The notes: a model not told the origin generated them from the letters alone. Numbered from the stretch's first letter, positions 1 to 9,676 are shown. The stretch is 64,000 nt of DNA from Bacteroidota bacterium (GCA_009908855.1 JAAAOM010000019.1:81523-145522), one strand, 5' to 3'. Translations and numbers: made by a program.

Positions 1-50
1 GTAAACATAATTGCCGATAACAGCAATGCTAAAAAAATTTTGTTTCTCAT
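1..50 (-). CDS. Secreted protein, N-terminal fragment (runs off window)
   Basis: Read on the minus strand from an ATG at 50, the first 16 codons give MRNKIFLALLLSAIMF, a basic n-region followed by a hydrophobic stretch, as expected of a signal peptide. The rest of the gene lies outside the window, so no function can be given. It is divergent from the sigma factor gene, and the 115 bp between them must hold both promoters. Confidence 0.5.
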   Translation of the reverse strand, partial: MRNKIFLALLLSAIMF

Positions 51-165
51 TGGTTCATTGTTTTTAAGTTTATTCCCCAAATGTAATTTATATTGATTTT
101 AAATAAAAATTTACTGTAACTTGTGATCACTTCATTCGTCTTAGCCCAAAGTCAAATGTAAAGGC

Positions 166-651
166 ATGACAACAGCCGAATATAACCTATGTGTTGAGGA
201 GTACGCTGACCGTTTGTATAGCTTTATACTTAAAAACTTAAAAAATGCGGACTCATCAAGCGATATTGTGCAGGAAACTTTTACCCGATTGTGGATTAAA
301 GTGGATCATGTACAATTTCAAAAAGTGAAATCATATTTGTTCACCACAGCCTACCATACCATGATCGATCATATTAGAAAATCAAAACGCATAGCTGATT
401 TTGAAGAAGCGGGAGCCATTGATCCGGCGCATGATGATCAATATTCCGATTTAAAGGAAGTACTGGATAATGTGCTGGACACCCTGCCGGCCTCACAACG
501 CTCTGTTATACTTCTACGCGATTATGAAGGATATTCATACCAAGAGATCGCTGAAATTACAGGACTCAGTGAATCGCAGGTAAAAGTTTACATTTATAGA
601 GGAAGAATGGCACTAAAAAAGGCCATTGGCAGTGTGGAAACGTTAATTTAA
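166..651 (+). CDS. ECF RNA polymerase sigma factor (sigma-70 family)
   Basis: This 161-residue protein has the size and two-domain layout of extracytoplasmic-function sigma factors. Region 2 (about residues 10-75) contains DIVQETFTRLW and a YHTMIDHIRKSKR segment. Region 4 (about 105-155) contains LPASQRSVILLRDYEGYSYQEIAEITGLS as a helix-turn-helix for the -35 element, followed by VKVYIYRGRMALKK. It should direct core polymerase to a small regulon in response to an envelope signal. The next gene starts 5 bp after its stop and encodes a TM protein of the anti-sigma type, so the two are probably co-transcribed and functionally paired. No autoregulatory promoter could be identified with confidence. 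Confidence 0.92.
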   Translation: MTTAEYNLCVEEYADRLYSFILKNLKNADSSSDIVQETFTRLWIKVDHVQFQKVKSYLFTTAYHTMIDHIRKSKRIADFEEAGAIDPAHDDQYSDLKEVLDNVLDTLPASQRSVILLRDYEGYSYQEIAEITGLSESQVKVYIYRGRMALKKAIGSVETLI

Positions 652-656
652 AAGAG

Positions 657-1700
657 ATGGAAATTACAAGAGCCAATTACGAAATATATTTTATCGATTA
701 TTACGAAGGCCTGTTAACCGATGACCAGCAACAACGCTTATACCGCTTTTTAGAAAAAAATCCGGATCTGAAAACCGAATTTGAAAATTATAGCAGTGAA
801 CGGCAGACCTTCACTACGTTGAATTATCCCCATAAGTCATGGTTGCAACACAGCCTCAAGGAAAAGTCAATCAACAAAAAAACCATTGATGAGTACTGCA
901 TTGCCTATCTGGAAAACGACCTGGATAATGAAAGTCGTTTGTTATTTGAAAATTATATTTCCCTGCACAAGGCCGAAAATAAAATGTTGGAAAGCTATAA
1001 AAAAACCAGGTTAAGCCGGGAATTACAACTATACGCACATAAAAAAACATTGCTCAGGCCAATAAAACAATCCGCACCTTACAAGCGGATGATACCTTAC
1101 CTCGCCGCGGCAGCAGGCGTTTTATTTGTACTCATGATGTTTCTGTTGAATCAACCAACTGAACCCACCGACATGACAGCAGAAGACCCTCGTTTCATAC
1201 CAGAAATGGAAAAACTACCTCCCAAAGCCATGAAGCCTATACAAAACCAGATGGTGTACAACCACGATACCTACAACCCGGTTGATTATACAGCCCGGCA
1301 AACATCAATAAACAAACCATCCGTGAAGCCAACATCCGAAAGCGTTCTCCTTGCACAAATTGATAAATTGCCCACTGTGCCAATTGAAAACAACTGGATC
1401 GTAAAAGATATAGCCATTGAGCCACGTAATTTAAGGCCCGCCTACCGGTCGCAGAAAGTCCGCAATCAATTATCCGTTGAATCCATTAAAAAACGCTTCC
1501 TGGAAGAAACCGAAGGGCAATTACCGGATGTCTGGCGATTGGCTGATGCCGGATTAAAGGGTTTGGGAGTCATTTCAGAAAGTGAGTTCGGACTAAGTCA
1601 TACACGTAATCAGGAAGGAAAAATTGAATCCATCACTTTATCAACCGATAATTTTAAGATTAAAGCTCCCTTAAAATCAAAATCCGCTGTAACAAATTAA
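657..1700 (+). CDS. Anti-sigma-factor-like single-pass membrane protein
   Basis: This 347-residue protein starts 5 bp after the sigma factor stop. The N-terminal about 140 residues are charged and helical and include ITRANYEIYFIDYYEGLLT, an opening typical of Bacteroidota anti-sigma proteins that sit beside ECF sigma genes. One TM segment follows a basic patch at about residues 147-165 (MIPYLAAAAGVLFVLMMFLL). The remaining about 180 residues are polar and presumably periplasmic. A cytoplasmic sigma-binding half with an extracytoplasmic sensor half fits an anti-sigma factor. No zinc-binding HxxxCxxC motif is visible, so this is not a classic ZAS protein. The role rests on context and topology. 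Confidence 0.6.
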   Translation: MEITRANYEIYFIDYYEGLLTDDQQQRLYRFLEKNPDLKTEFENYSSERQTFTTLNYPHKSWLQHSLKEKSINKKTIDEYCIAYLENDLDNESRLLFENYISLHKAENKMLESYKKTRLSRELQLYAHKKTLLRPIKQSAPYKRMIPYLAAAAGVLFVLMMFLLNQPTEPTDMTAEDPRFIPEMEKLPPKAMKPIQNQMVYNHDTYNPVDYTARQTSINKPSVKPTSESVLLAQIDKLPTVPIENNWIVKDIAIEPRNLRPAYRSQKVRNQLSVESIKKRFLEETEGQLPDVWRLADAGLKGLGVISESEFGLSHTRNQEGKIESITLSTDNFKIKAPLKSKSAVTN

Positions 1701-1751
1701 ACCGTTTGTCGTCCCAGTATTAATGAAACATTTCAGGACTTAAAATTTAGC

Positions 1752-2891
1752 ATGATGAAAAAGATAATAATACTATTGTTTATACTCACCGCTGCCCTGA
1801 ACCTGTTCGGGCAACAAAACGATACCACCGAAATACGAATTAGTGAGCGGGACCTTTTAAAGGTGGTGGAAACAAACGATGGTACCAAAATTTATTTACG
1901 AGGCAAAGAGATATTTAATGTAACCGACATAAATGACAGTACCACCGTTGCTATAGGCCATAAAAAACTTATCATATCCGAAACCAGTGACAAAACCCTT
2001 ATTGAAGTGGTGGATGAACGTTCCAATAAACGCAATATCATTTATGACGAAAGAAATGAATATGCAGACCAGGAATATTACTCACCCAACGATACCACAG
2101 CCCGCAATGATGCAAATGCTGCCCCGGATACCACTGAACAACCCGATCACGATTATGAAAAAGACGAATACGCCAAAGACCCACCCCGACGATGGAGCGA
2201 CTTTGAAGAATTTGACGATCAATGGAAACATAAATCTGATAAATCGAACGAATTCAAAGGTCATTGGTTCTCATTCGACTGGGGCTTCAATAATTATTTA
2301 AACCCCGATGGTTCCATATCACGAAACGCGTCAAACCAATACATGGACTTAAATACCGGCAGGTCCTGGAATTTTAATATCAACTTTTCGCAATACAGCA
2401 TTGGTATCATTAAAGACCGGGCAGGATTTGTAACCGGACTGGGAATTGAAATTAATAATTATCATTTTGATGGTGAAAACAATATCACCAAGCAGGACGG
2501 AAAAATTGTACCCGATTACCGATTTGCAACCGCCAATATCGAAATTAAAAAGAACCGGTTTGCAACTACTTATATTACCGTACCTCTACTATTTGAAACG
2601 CAGCTAACCGGTGGTGATCCCGATGATCGTCTTTATGTTTCGTTTGGTGTAATTGGCGGTATACGCATTGGAAATAACATTAAAGTGAAATATTTTGAAG
2701 ACGGACGCAAAAAGAAATACAAAGAAAGAGGCGATGATTTTAATATTAACACATTCCGATACGGAGTAACGGCCAAGGCAGGATACAAATCATTCAGCGT
2801 TTTTTCCCGCTACTACCTCACACCCCTTTTTGAAAAAAACAACGGGCCGGAATTATATCCCCTGTCTGCTGGCTTAACCCTTAATTTGTAA
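1752..2891 (+). CDS. Predicted outer-membrane beta-barrel protein
   Basis: This 379-residue protein begins with a signal peptide (MMKKIIILLFILTAALNLFGQ). Residues to about 160 are acidic and rich in Asp, Thr and Asn, probably a periplasmic or surface linker. The C-terminal about 210 residues show alternating aromatic/polar strands (such as WNFNINFSQYSIGI and YGVTAKAGYKSFSVFSRYYL) ending in a strand with Leu at the C-terminus, as in OmpA-like or PorT-like small barrels. It follows the sigma/anti-sigma pair by 51 bp and may be a target of that sigma factor. The stop codon TAA (2889-2891) forms the start of a 13-bp direct repeat bounding a small repeat element, so the 3' flank has been rearranged without changing the protein. 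Function is unknown. Confidence 0.7.
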   Translation: MMKKIIILLFILTAALNLFGQQNDTTEIRISERDLLKVVETNDGTKIYLRGKEIFNVTDINDSTTVAIGHKKLIISETSDKTLIEVVDERSNKRNIIYDERNEYADQEYYSPNDTTARNDANAAPDTTEQPDHDYEKDEYAKDPPRRWSDFEEFDDQWKHKSDKSNEFKGHWFSFDWGFNNYLNPDGSISRNASNQYMDLNTGRSWNFNINFSQYSIGIIKDRAGFVTGLGIEINNYHFDGENNITKQDGKIVPDYRFATANIEIKKNRFATTYITVPLLFETQLTGGDPDDRLYVSFGVIGGIRIGNNIKVKYFEDGRKKKYKERGDDFNINTFRYGVTAKAGYKSFSVFSRYYLTPLFEKNNGPELYPLSAGLTLNL

Positions 2892-3144
2892 TTATATTTC
2901 AATGTCGTTTAACCAAATTTGCCCACGCACACCCTTTTCTTCCCTAAAGGGATCAGCGCGCTGGCCTTCCCCTTCAGGGGATTCAGGGGTGCGCGAGGGA
3001 AGGCCAATTATAATATAACCCTTAACTCACATATAACTTCACCACTGTCGTTTGCACAAAGCTATCCCTCTTGAAAATTATTTCAATTACCGCAGCCTCC
3101 TATATTTTCATTATTATTAGCTAAACGACATTAATTATATTTCA
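2889..3144. mobile_element. MITE-like element with 11-bp terminal inverted repeats and 13-bp flanking direct repeat
   Basis: The 13-mer TAATTATATTTCA occurs at 2889-2901 and again at 3132-3144. Immediately inside are AATGTCGTTTA (2901-2911) and its exact reverse complement TAAACGACATT (3122-3132). The interior of about 230 bp has no gene but holds a GC-rich hairpin, GGCCTTCCC at 2963-2971 pairing with GGGAAGGCC at 2997-3005, and an internal copy of TGTCGTTT at 3046-3053. Inverted ends with flanking direct repeats are the form of a non-autonomous transposable element and its target duplication. Thirteen bases is long for a target duplication, so other origins are possible. Confidence 0.45.
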
Positions 3145-3470
3145 CAATAAATATATTGATTTGTGCACAACGTCCGGAAAACTGGTAAAACCATGGGGCA
3201 ATAATTTGTGGTTCCTGTAACACCAATATTTAGTTAAGGTTGGCGCCTTTAAAGTTCCGGCCACTTGTATTTGATCGTTACAACGCTTACCAATACGCTC
3301 ATACAAACTAAATCAAAAAACCTCCGACACTTACCAAAATATACTAACAAATATCATACGATTTTCATATTTTTATATCCTGTTATCTTGTATAAACTTA
3401 GTCTAAGTTTTTTATACATGCTAAATAACAGGGATTCAAAAATTAATATATTTACTTCAAATTTTTCAAG
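3145..3470. other. Intergenic region without a supported gene
   Basis: These 326 bp lie between the repeat element and the ThiF-like gene. A 75-codon open frame covering 3265-3492 runs into the next gene, has no recognisable domain and overlaps a better supported start, so it is not called. No tRNA, clear promoter or terminator was recognised. Confidence 0.5.
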
Positions 3471-4241
3471 ATGGGTAAAAATAAAATTCTAACCGAACAG
3501 GAAAAGCGAATTTTCAGTCATCAGATTGCCTTTCCACACATAGGTTTACCCGGGCAGGAGAAGTTAAAAAAAAGCAAAGTACTGGTTATAGGGGCCGGTG
3601 GTAAAGGAACTGCGGTATTGCAACAATTGGCCAAAGCCGGTGTAGGTGAAATTGGTATTTCAGATAATTATTTAATTGAGGAAGTTGAACTTCCGCGCCA
3701 AATGCTTTATGGCACCAGTGAATTGGGTAAACTCAAAGCCATTGCCATAAAAGAAAAACTGATTGAAGCCAATAATTTCACACAATTTAACCTGCATAAC
3801 ATTTGTTTATCCAAAGACAATATTAAACCCATTATTGAAAACTATGATGTGTTGGTTGATACCACCGATAATTTCCCGGCTCGTTACCTGATTAACGATG
3901 CCGCCATACTGCTAAACAAACCCTGGGTGTTTGGTTCGGTTGTTAATTCACTGGGAATGGTTTCGGTATTTAATTACCAGAATGGCCCGTCCCTCAGGTG
4001 CCATTATCCCACTGTTCCAAAACATAAAAATAAACCCCCTGCCAAAGGGATTAACAGTTGGGGCATCATACTCAATATTGTCGGATGCATCATAGCCAAC
4101 GAAGTTATCAACATTGTGCAGGACAAGCCCACTGATTTATCTGGTAATATATTAAATTTCAACATGTTAGAATATAAAATAAGTTATGAACAGGTTGTTA
4201 AAAACCCCCAAAACTTTACAATTACTGACATAATAGAATAA
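3471..4241 (+). CDS. ThiF/MoeB/HesA-family adenylyltransferase-like protein
   Basis: This 256-residue protein belongs to the E1-like family that adenylates the C-terminal glycine of small sulfur-carrier proteins (ThiS, MoaD). The nucleotide-binding loop VIGAGGKGT is at about residues 36-44, the Arg/Gln segment ELPRQML at about 75, and the Mg/ATP motif DTTDNFPARYLIND at about 130. The family's paired CxxC zinc motifs are absent: only three Cys are present, and the stretch where MoeB and ThiF usually have a Cys near SCAEAGV reads GINSWGII. It has no rhodanese domain and no thiS, moaD or moa neighbour. Adenylation looks possible, but sulfur transfer by the usual Cys looks unlikely. Substrate is unknown. 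Confidence 0.75.
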   Translation: MGKNKILTEQEKRIFSHQIAFPHIGLPGQEKLKKSKVLVIGAGGKGTAVLQQLAKAGVGEIGISDNYLIEEVELPRQMLYGTSELGKLKAIAIKEKLIEANNFTQFNLHNICLSKDNIKPIIENYDVLVDTTDNFPARYLINDAAILLNKPWVFGSVVNSLGMVSVFNYQNGPSLRCHYPTVPKHKNKPPAKGINSWGIILNIVGCIIANEVINIVQDKPTDLSGNILNFNMLEYKISYEQVVKNPQNFTITDIIE

Positions 4242-4360
4242 GGTTTTTACGAACACATCATTTTTGTTGATAACTACCATCCGGTAAAATATATGAAAAA
4301 GTTATATTTGAGGTATCGGACTCATTGTTGAATTAACAATTTTGTATCCTTTGCCCCTGA

Positions 4361-6994
4361 ATGAAAAACTCCTTACGATACAAGCTGCTGGGATGGTTTT
4401 TGTTATTTGCCTTTTTAATAATTCTGTTTGTTGTTCCTTTTAATTGGTTTTACCGACAACAGCAACAAAATCTTGGACTTATTAAAGATGGCTTTCAGCA
4501 ATTACAGGTATGTGTATACGGAGATTTACAGGCCTCCGGTGCATTTTTATCGCCTGGTGTACCCGATGCCCGTTTCTACCGGACGGGTGAAAACAAATTT
4601 CTCCAACGCCATCAAAAATACGGATATCAGGCCGACAGTATCATTCGCTTTATTCAGTCAACCGATGCGATCTCAAAAATCAACCTTTCAGATGAGCTAA
4701 CTACCTTACAAATTGCCCTGGATACCTACAGGCAAACAGTTGACAGCATTGCCCAAATAACCCGTCTGAAAGGATCCGGTGAATACGGGCTGGAAGGTGA
4801 ACTGCATGCAATCAGGAAAACAATAGAAGGAACCCCCGTAAGTACAGCTGATTTATTGCATTTACAGGCGCTTGAAAACAATTATTTGCTGCATCGTCGT
4901 ATAAAAGATGTACAGCAATTCAATGCATTCATGAACCAATTGGTGGCCAAATATGATAAACCCGGCATTCCTGTCAATTTAAAAGAAATTTCTATATTAC
5001 GTGATTACCAGGCCACTATTAACCATCTGGCCGATAATGACCAGGTATTAGGAACCGGCGACTTTATGGGCCTTCAGGATCAATTGTTGGTGCAAAGTGA
5101 AATGTTAAGCAGTCAGCTTCAGAAAATGTCGCACCAAACCCGACAATCATATCAATCAAGATTAATGGGTTTAAACAGTTTTTACTTACTGTTTGTCGGC
5201 ACACTCATTTTACTGAGTTTTGTAATCAGTTTTCTGGTATCAAAAAGATTATCACATCCGCTACAGTTATTAACATCGTATATTCAGCAACTGGCCCAAA
5301 ATAATTTTCATTATCCGGCCGATAAGGCTTTTCATAGATCAACCCGCGAAATCACCCTGATTTATAAAGAATTCCGAAATCTGGTCACACAACTTTACAT
5401 TCGTGAAAATCAAAGAGATGCAGCCCGAAAAAAATCCGGTGAAAGCGAGCTGAAATATCGTGAGCTGGCCGAAATGTTACCACAATGCATTTTTGAGACT
5501 GATCATCTGGGCAATTATACATTCGTTAACAAAGAATGGTACAACACCTTTGGATACAATGCCAATGAGATTCAGGAGGGATTAAACCTCATCGAAACAC
5601 TGATTTCCGAAAAAGGCGAACGTGTAATGGATGATGTAACACTTGAAAATTCGGATTTTGTTGCCATACGAAAAAATAAAAGCCAATTTCCGGCTGCCGT
5701 GTATACCAATAATATTCTGAAGGACGGGAAAATTGTTGGTAAACGAGGCATTATTATTGATGTCACTGAGCGCAATAAATTTATTCGTGAACTCAAAAAA
5801 GAACGCAACAAGGCGCTTACCTCCGATCAGTTAAAATCATATTTCCTGGCCAACATGAGCCATGAAATCAGAACACCAATGAATTCCATCATTGGATTTT
5901 CTGAATTATTAAATTCACCGGAATTATCCGATTCACAGAAAAACGATTTTATCGATCACATCAAATCAAGCGGTGAGCTTTTGCTTAATCTGATTGACGA
6001 CATTATTGATATTGCCAAAATCGAAGCCGGAGAAATAAAAATTATTCAGCGCGACTGCAATCTGAATAAATTATTTATCGAGCTCAGAGACATTTTCAAT
6101 GATTATAAACGCCGCGAAAACAAATCGGAGCTCGAACTACAATTAACCATCCCCCAAAAGGAATATGTGGTAAAAACCGATCCCTTCAGGCTTAAACAAA
6201 TTCTGCACAACCTCATTAGCAATGCCATTAAATTTACCCATGAAGGCAATGTTGAATTCGGGTTTCATATCAATAACCATAATCAATTGGAGTTTACCGT
6301 AAAAGATACAGGAATCGGGTTAACCAGGGATAAACTTGATTTTATTTTTCAACGCTTTAAACAGCTCGAATCAAGTGGAAAAAATTACAGGGGAGCCGGA
6401 TTGGGACTTGCTATTACCAAAAACCTGGTTGAGCTTTTAGGCGGAGAATTAAAAGTGGAATCGGAGCCCGGCGTTGGAACCACATTTGGTTTTACCCATC
6501 CATTTGTGCTGTTACAGGAAATTAACCCGGCTGAAATACCCGCCGAGATACAGGAAGTTGTTTACGACTGGTCAAATCTGACTTTTCTAATTGCAGAGGA
6601 CAATGAACATAACTATACATTTTTACAGGAAGCATTAAAAACAACCGGCGCCTCCATCCTTCGTGCCTCTGATGGAGAACAGGCAGTACAATTAGCCCTT
6701 AAAAATCCGATTGACCTGGTTTTGATGGACATTATGCTACCCGCTATGGATGGTTACGAAGCAACCAAAATGATCAAACAAAAAAAGCCCAAACTACCTG
6801 TAATTGCACAAACCGCGCATGCCATGGCCAACGAAAAGGAAAAAAGTATCATGGCCGGATGTGATGATTATATGTCTAAACCCATACGTATGAATTTACT
6901 GTTACCAAAAATAGCCCAGTTTGTGGCTGTGCCACAAAAAGCATCCACCTCGGTTAAAGCGGCAACCAAATCGTCATCCGATAAATCAAATTAG
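4361..6994 (+). CDS. Hybrid sensor histidine kinase/response regulator (PAS, HisKA, HATPase, REC)
   Basis: This 877-residue membrane kinase has TM1 at about 9-29, an extracytoplasmic helical sensor of about 240 residues, TM2 at about 274-295, a HAMP-like linker and a PAS domain (about 360-475). The HisKA H-box FLANMSHEIRTPMN places the phospho-acceptor His at about 501. The HATPase domain has the N-box LISNAIKFT, the G1 box DTGIGL and the G2 region GAGLGLAI. A C-terminal receiver begins TFLIAEDNE, with acceptor Asp about 790 (LVLMDIMLP) and the conserved Lys about 840 (MSKPI). All phosphorelay residues are present, so it should pass phosphate from His to its own Asp. No output regulator is adjacent, and the signal is unknown. 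Confidence 0.93.
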   Translation: MKNSLRYKLLGWFLLFAFLIILFVVPFNWFYRQQQQNLGLIKDGFQQLQVCVYGDLQASGAFLSPGVPDARFYRTGENKFLQRHQKYGYQADSIIRFIQSTDAISKINLSDELTTLQIALDTYRQTVDSIAQITRLKGSGEYGLEGELHAIRKTIEGTPVSTADLLHLQALENNYLLHRRIKDVQQFNAFMNQLVAKYDKPGIPVNLKEISILRDYQATINHLADNDQVLGTGDFMGLQDQLLVQSEMLSSQLQKMSHQTRQSYQSRLMGLNSFYLLFVGTLILLSFVISFLVSKRLSHPLQLLTSYIQQLAQNNFHYPADKAFHRSTREITLIYKEFRNLVTQLYIRENQRDAARKKSGESELKYRELAEMLPQCIFETDHLGNYTFVNKEWYNTFGYNANEIQEGLNLIETLISEKGERVMDDVTLENSDFVAIRKNKSQFPAAVYTNNILKDGKIVGKRGIIIDVTERNKFIRELKKERNKALTSDQLKSYFLANMSHEIRTPMNSIIGFSELLNSPELSDSQKNDFIDHIKSSGELLLNLIDDIIDIAKIEAGEIKIIQRDCNLNKLFIELRDIFNDYKRRENKSELELQLTIPQKEYVVKTDPFRLKQILHNLISNAIKFTHEGNVEFGFHINNHNQLEFTVKDTGIGLTRDKLDFIFQRFKQLESSGKNYRGAGLGLAITKNLVELLGGELKVESEPGVGTTFGFTHPFVLLQEINPAEIPAEIQEVVYDWSNLTFLIAEDNEHNYTFLQEALKTTGASILRASDGEQAVQLALKNPIDLVLMDIMLPAMDGYEATKMIKQKKPKLPVIAQTAHAMANEKEKSIMAGCDDYMSKPIRMNLLLPKIAQFVAVPQKASTSVKAATKSSSDKSN

Positions 6995-7063
6995 TTATTT
7001 ATCATAATATTGCAGGTATTTCGTAGTTTTAATCACAACGTTGAATTAAACTGATTAATTGGA

Positions 7064-9655
7064 ATGCGCCGAATACTGAACATTTTCCTGCTGCTTGCAT
7101 TATTGGTGCTGATGCTGTTTACCGGTCTTTTTTTTATGGTAGAACTGAAAGAGGATAAGATCATAGCACTTTTCAGTAATCAGGTAGAAGAAAAATTACG
7201 AACACAAATTGAACTGGACCATATTGATATAAACCTGATCCGCCAATTTCCCCACGCATCAATTGAACTGGAAAATGTAGTTGTGCACACGGTTGACGAT
7301 ATACATACCGCCCATTTTACCCGCCCTGTTTCAGACACGCTTTGTTATCTGAATAAGGTATACCTTGAATTTAGCCTGCCGGCACTACTTGCCAACCGGT
7401 ATGAAATTACATCCATATCCCTTTATAACGGGAAAATTAATGTTTTAATCGATAGAAATGGTTCTGACAATTTTACCATTGTCAGGCCGGATTCCGTTGA
7501 TAATAACACTTCCAAAACACTCGATTTTGACATTAAAAACATTGCTTATAACAAAATTGAAGTTGATTATCAAAATTTAGTACGCCAAATCGAAACCCGT
7601 CTTTCACTGGATAAGGGTAAAATCAAAACCATCCGGAAAAACCAAACACTTGACCTGGAAATAAAATCCAATCTCGCTTCCCAATACTTCAGGCGCGGGG
7701 AAAAAAATTGGTTTGCCGGTGTACCCATGAAATTGCAGGGTTCCCTTATCAAAACCGACCAAAAGTGGAAATTCAATCAACTGAATATTACCTTTTTTAA
7801 ACGCAATACATTTAATGTGAACGGTTTTATCGGAACCAACCGGCAAAAAAATGTAGATTTATCATTCAGTACCCAATCAGCGAATGCTGATGAAATATTA
7901 CAAGTCATACCCATTACATTAAACACCCATAAATGGCATTTCTCAGGTGGTTCAATAAATGCCAACGGTACCATAAAGGGCCGCATGGGAGAATCATCGA
8001 GTCCACGGGTAGATATTTTATTTACCATAGCAAACACCCGGATAACAGACAAAAATAGAGACCTGGAATGGAAACTTGACAACGCAGCCGGCACCTTCAG
8101 TAACGGTTCGGCACATCATAAAAACACCGCTTACCTGGGAATTGACAAGGCAGATATCACCTTGGGCAAAAATAATCGCATCCATTTGAACGGATCCATC
8201 CATAATTTTTCCAGGCAAGTTGTATCTATAAATACCAATTTGAGGCTCAATCACGAAATACTAAATGCCTACATTAAAAAATCCGATTATGAACTGACCA
8301 CAGGTGTTATTGACGGAAATCTGTCGTACTCAGGTACGTTGGCCGAATACGATACCCTACAGTTTAGTCATATTGTTTCCGGAATCCGGGAAGGAAATCT
8401 GCATGTTAAGGATGTTGAAATTAACGGACGGAACAATCGAATTAAAGCAGGCGGTAATCTGCAACTGCAAAAAAATTGGCGAATTGACTCCGCCTACATC
8501 GCTGCCGGCGGAAATACCATAAACTTTCAGGGAAGTATATCGGAACCTGTATGGCTGTTTCAGTCCAGGCCATTCTTAAATGCCAATGTATCGGCCCACA
8601 CCGGAACTTTTGATCTCAGGGAATTCATCACATTTGTTATGAATGAAAATACAAGCGCTGCCCAAAATAACCGGCATTTAAAATACAATGTAAAGGCCAA
8701 TGCCGCTATCGAAAGGCTTATTTACAATAAAGTGGAAGCAGAACAGGTGAAAGTATCGGCTACCCTGAAAAACAACAGTACACATTTTCACCGTTTTGAA
8801 TCGGAAATTTGTGAAGGGCAGCTTAATTCAAGCGGAACGCTGTTGAAACAAAGCAATGGCTGGTATTCATTAAAATCACAAAGCGACCTTAAGAATATTG
8901 ATATCCATAAATTATTTGACCAATTCAACAATTTCAGGCAGGATTTTCTGGTAGATGAGAATATATTCGGAACCATTTCAGGAACCGTTGACTATTATTC
9001 AAAATTTGACACCAATTTTGCCTTTCAGGCATCCGGGCTCATGGCCAATGCCGATATTTCGATTAATAACGGTGAACTCGTGAATTTCGATCCGTTATAT
9101 GCCTTATCCCGATTTGTTGACATTGAAGAACTGAAACATGTGAAATTTGCCAACATGGAAAACAATATCCTCATTAAAGAGCAGACCGTATTTATTCCGC
9201 AAATGACCATCAATTCTTCGGCCCTTGACCTGGCAGTATGGGGCAAACATTATTTCGACAATACGTTTGATTATTATGTGCAGGTTAAACTTGCAGAGAT
9301 ACTGGCCCATAAACTCACCAACCGCAAAAAGAAATTTGAAGATGTGGGTTATATTGTTCAGGAAGAAGGCAAAGAATTGGGCATTCCGCTTCGTATTTCC
9401 GGTAATCCGGATAATTACCAGGTCAGATACAACCGGCAACAAGCCGGAAAATCCATAAAACAATCCGTTCAGGAAGAAAAAAAGGAATTTAAAAACCTTT
9501 TTAAAAAAGAAAATTCTGAAAAAAACGTTATTGATAACAATCCGGCTGACCAGGAAACTGTAAAAGCAGTATGGCCGGAAGATGAAAAAGTGAAAACAAC
9601 AGAAAAAGAAACCAAAAAGAAAAACCCATCCTTTCAGATTGAATGGGATGATTAA
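7064..9655 (+). CDS. AsmA-family large envelope protein
   Basis: This 863-residue protein has one N-terminal TM anchor (about residues 4-26). A long beta-rich region follows, with the AsmA/TamB-type opening EEKLRTQIELDHIDINLIRQFPHASIELENV. Repeated strand motifs run through the middle, and an AsmA C-terminal-type region is near 690-780 (NGELVNFDPLYALSRFVDIEELKHVKF). The tail after about 800 is Lys/Glu-rich. AsmA-like proteins span the periplasm and are linked to phospholipid transport or outer-membrane homeostasis. That assignment is by family likeness and no substrate can be read here. It lies between two kinase genes on the same strand, 69 bp after the hybrid kinase and 21 bp before the next. 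Confidence 0.78.
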   Translation: MRRILNIFLLLALLVLMLFTGLFFMVELKEDKIIALFSNQVEEKLRTQIELDHIDINLIRQFPHASIELENVVVHTVDDIHTAHFTRPVSDTLCYLNKVYLEFSLPALLANRYEITSISLYNGKINVLIDRNGSDNFTIVRPDSVDNNTSKTLDFDIKNIAYNKIEVDYQNLVRQIETRLSLDKGKIKTIRKNQTLDLEIKSNLASQYFRRGEKNWFAGVPMKLQGSLIKTDQKWKFNQLNITFFKRNTFNVNGFIGTNRQKNVDLSFSTQSANADEILQVIPITLNTHKWHFSGGSINANGTIKGRMGESSSPRVDILFTIANTRITDKNRDLEWKLDNAAGTFSNGSAHHKNTAYLGIDKADITLGKNNRIHLNGSIHNFSRQVVSINTNLRLNHEILNAYIKKSDYELTTGVIDGNLSYSGTLAEYDTLQFSHIVSGIREGNLHVKDVEINGRNNRIKAGGNLQLQKNWRIDSAYIAAGGNTINFQGSISEPVWLFQSRPFLNANVSAHTGTFDLREFITFVMNENTSAAQNNRHLKYNVKANAAIERLIYNKVEAEQVKVSATLKNNSTHFHRFESEICEGQLNSSGTLLKQSNGWYSLKSQSDLKNIDIHKLFDQFNNFRQDFLVDENIFGTISGTVDYYSKFDTNFAFQASGLMANADISINNGELVNFDPLYALSRFVDIEELKHVKFANMENNILIKEQTVFIPQMTINSSALDLAVWGKHYFDNTFDYYVQVKLAEILAHKLTNRKKKFEDVGYIVQEEGKELGIPLRISGNPDNYQVRYNRQQAGKSIKQSVQEEKKEFKNLFKKENSEKNVIDNNPADQETVKAVWPEDEKVKTTEKETKKKNPSFQIEWDD

Positions 9656-9676
9656 TATTATACAAATTACTCAAAA

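Noticed and set aside
2901..3132. Element considered as an integron attC
   Set aside because: GTTTAAC at 2907 fits RYYYAAC, but the right end has no GTTRRRY partner; the ends are simple inverted repeats instead.
3265..3492. 75-codon open frame before the ThiF-like gene
   Set aside because: It overlaps the start of a well supported gene, has no domain or signal peptide, and its composition follows the AT-rich spacer.
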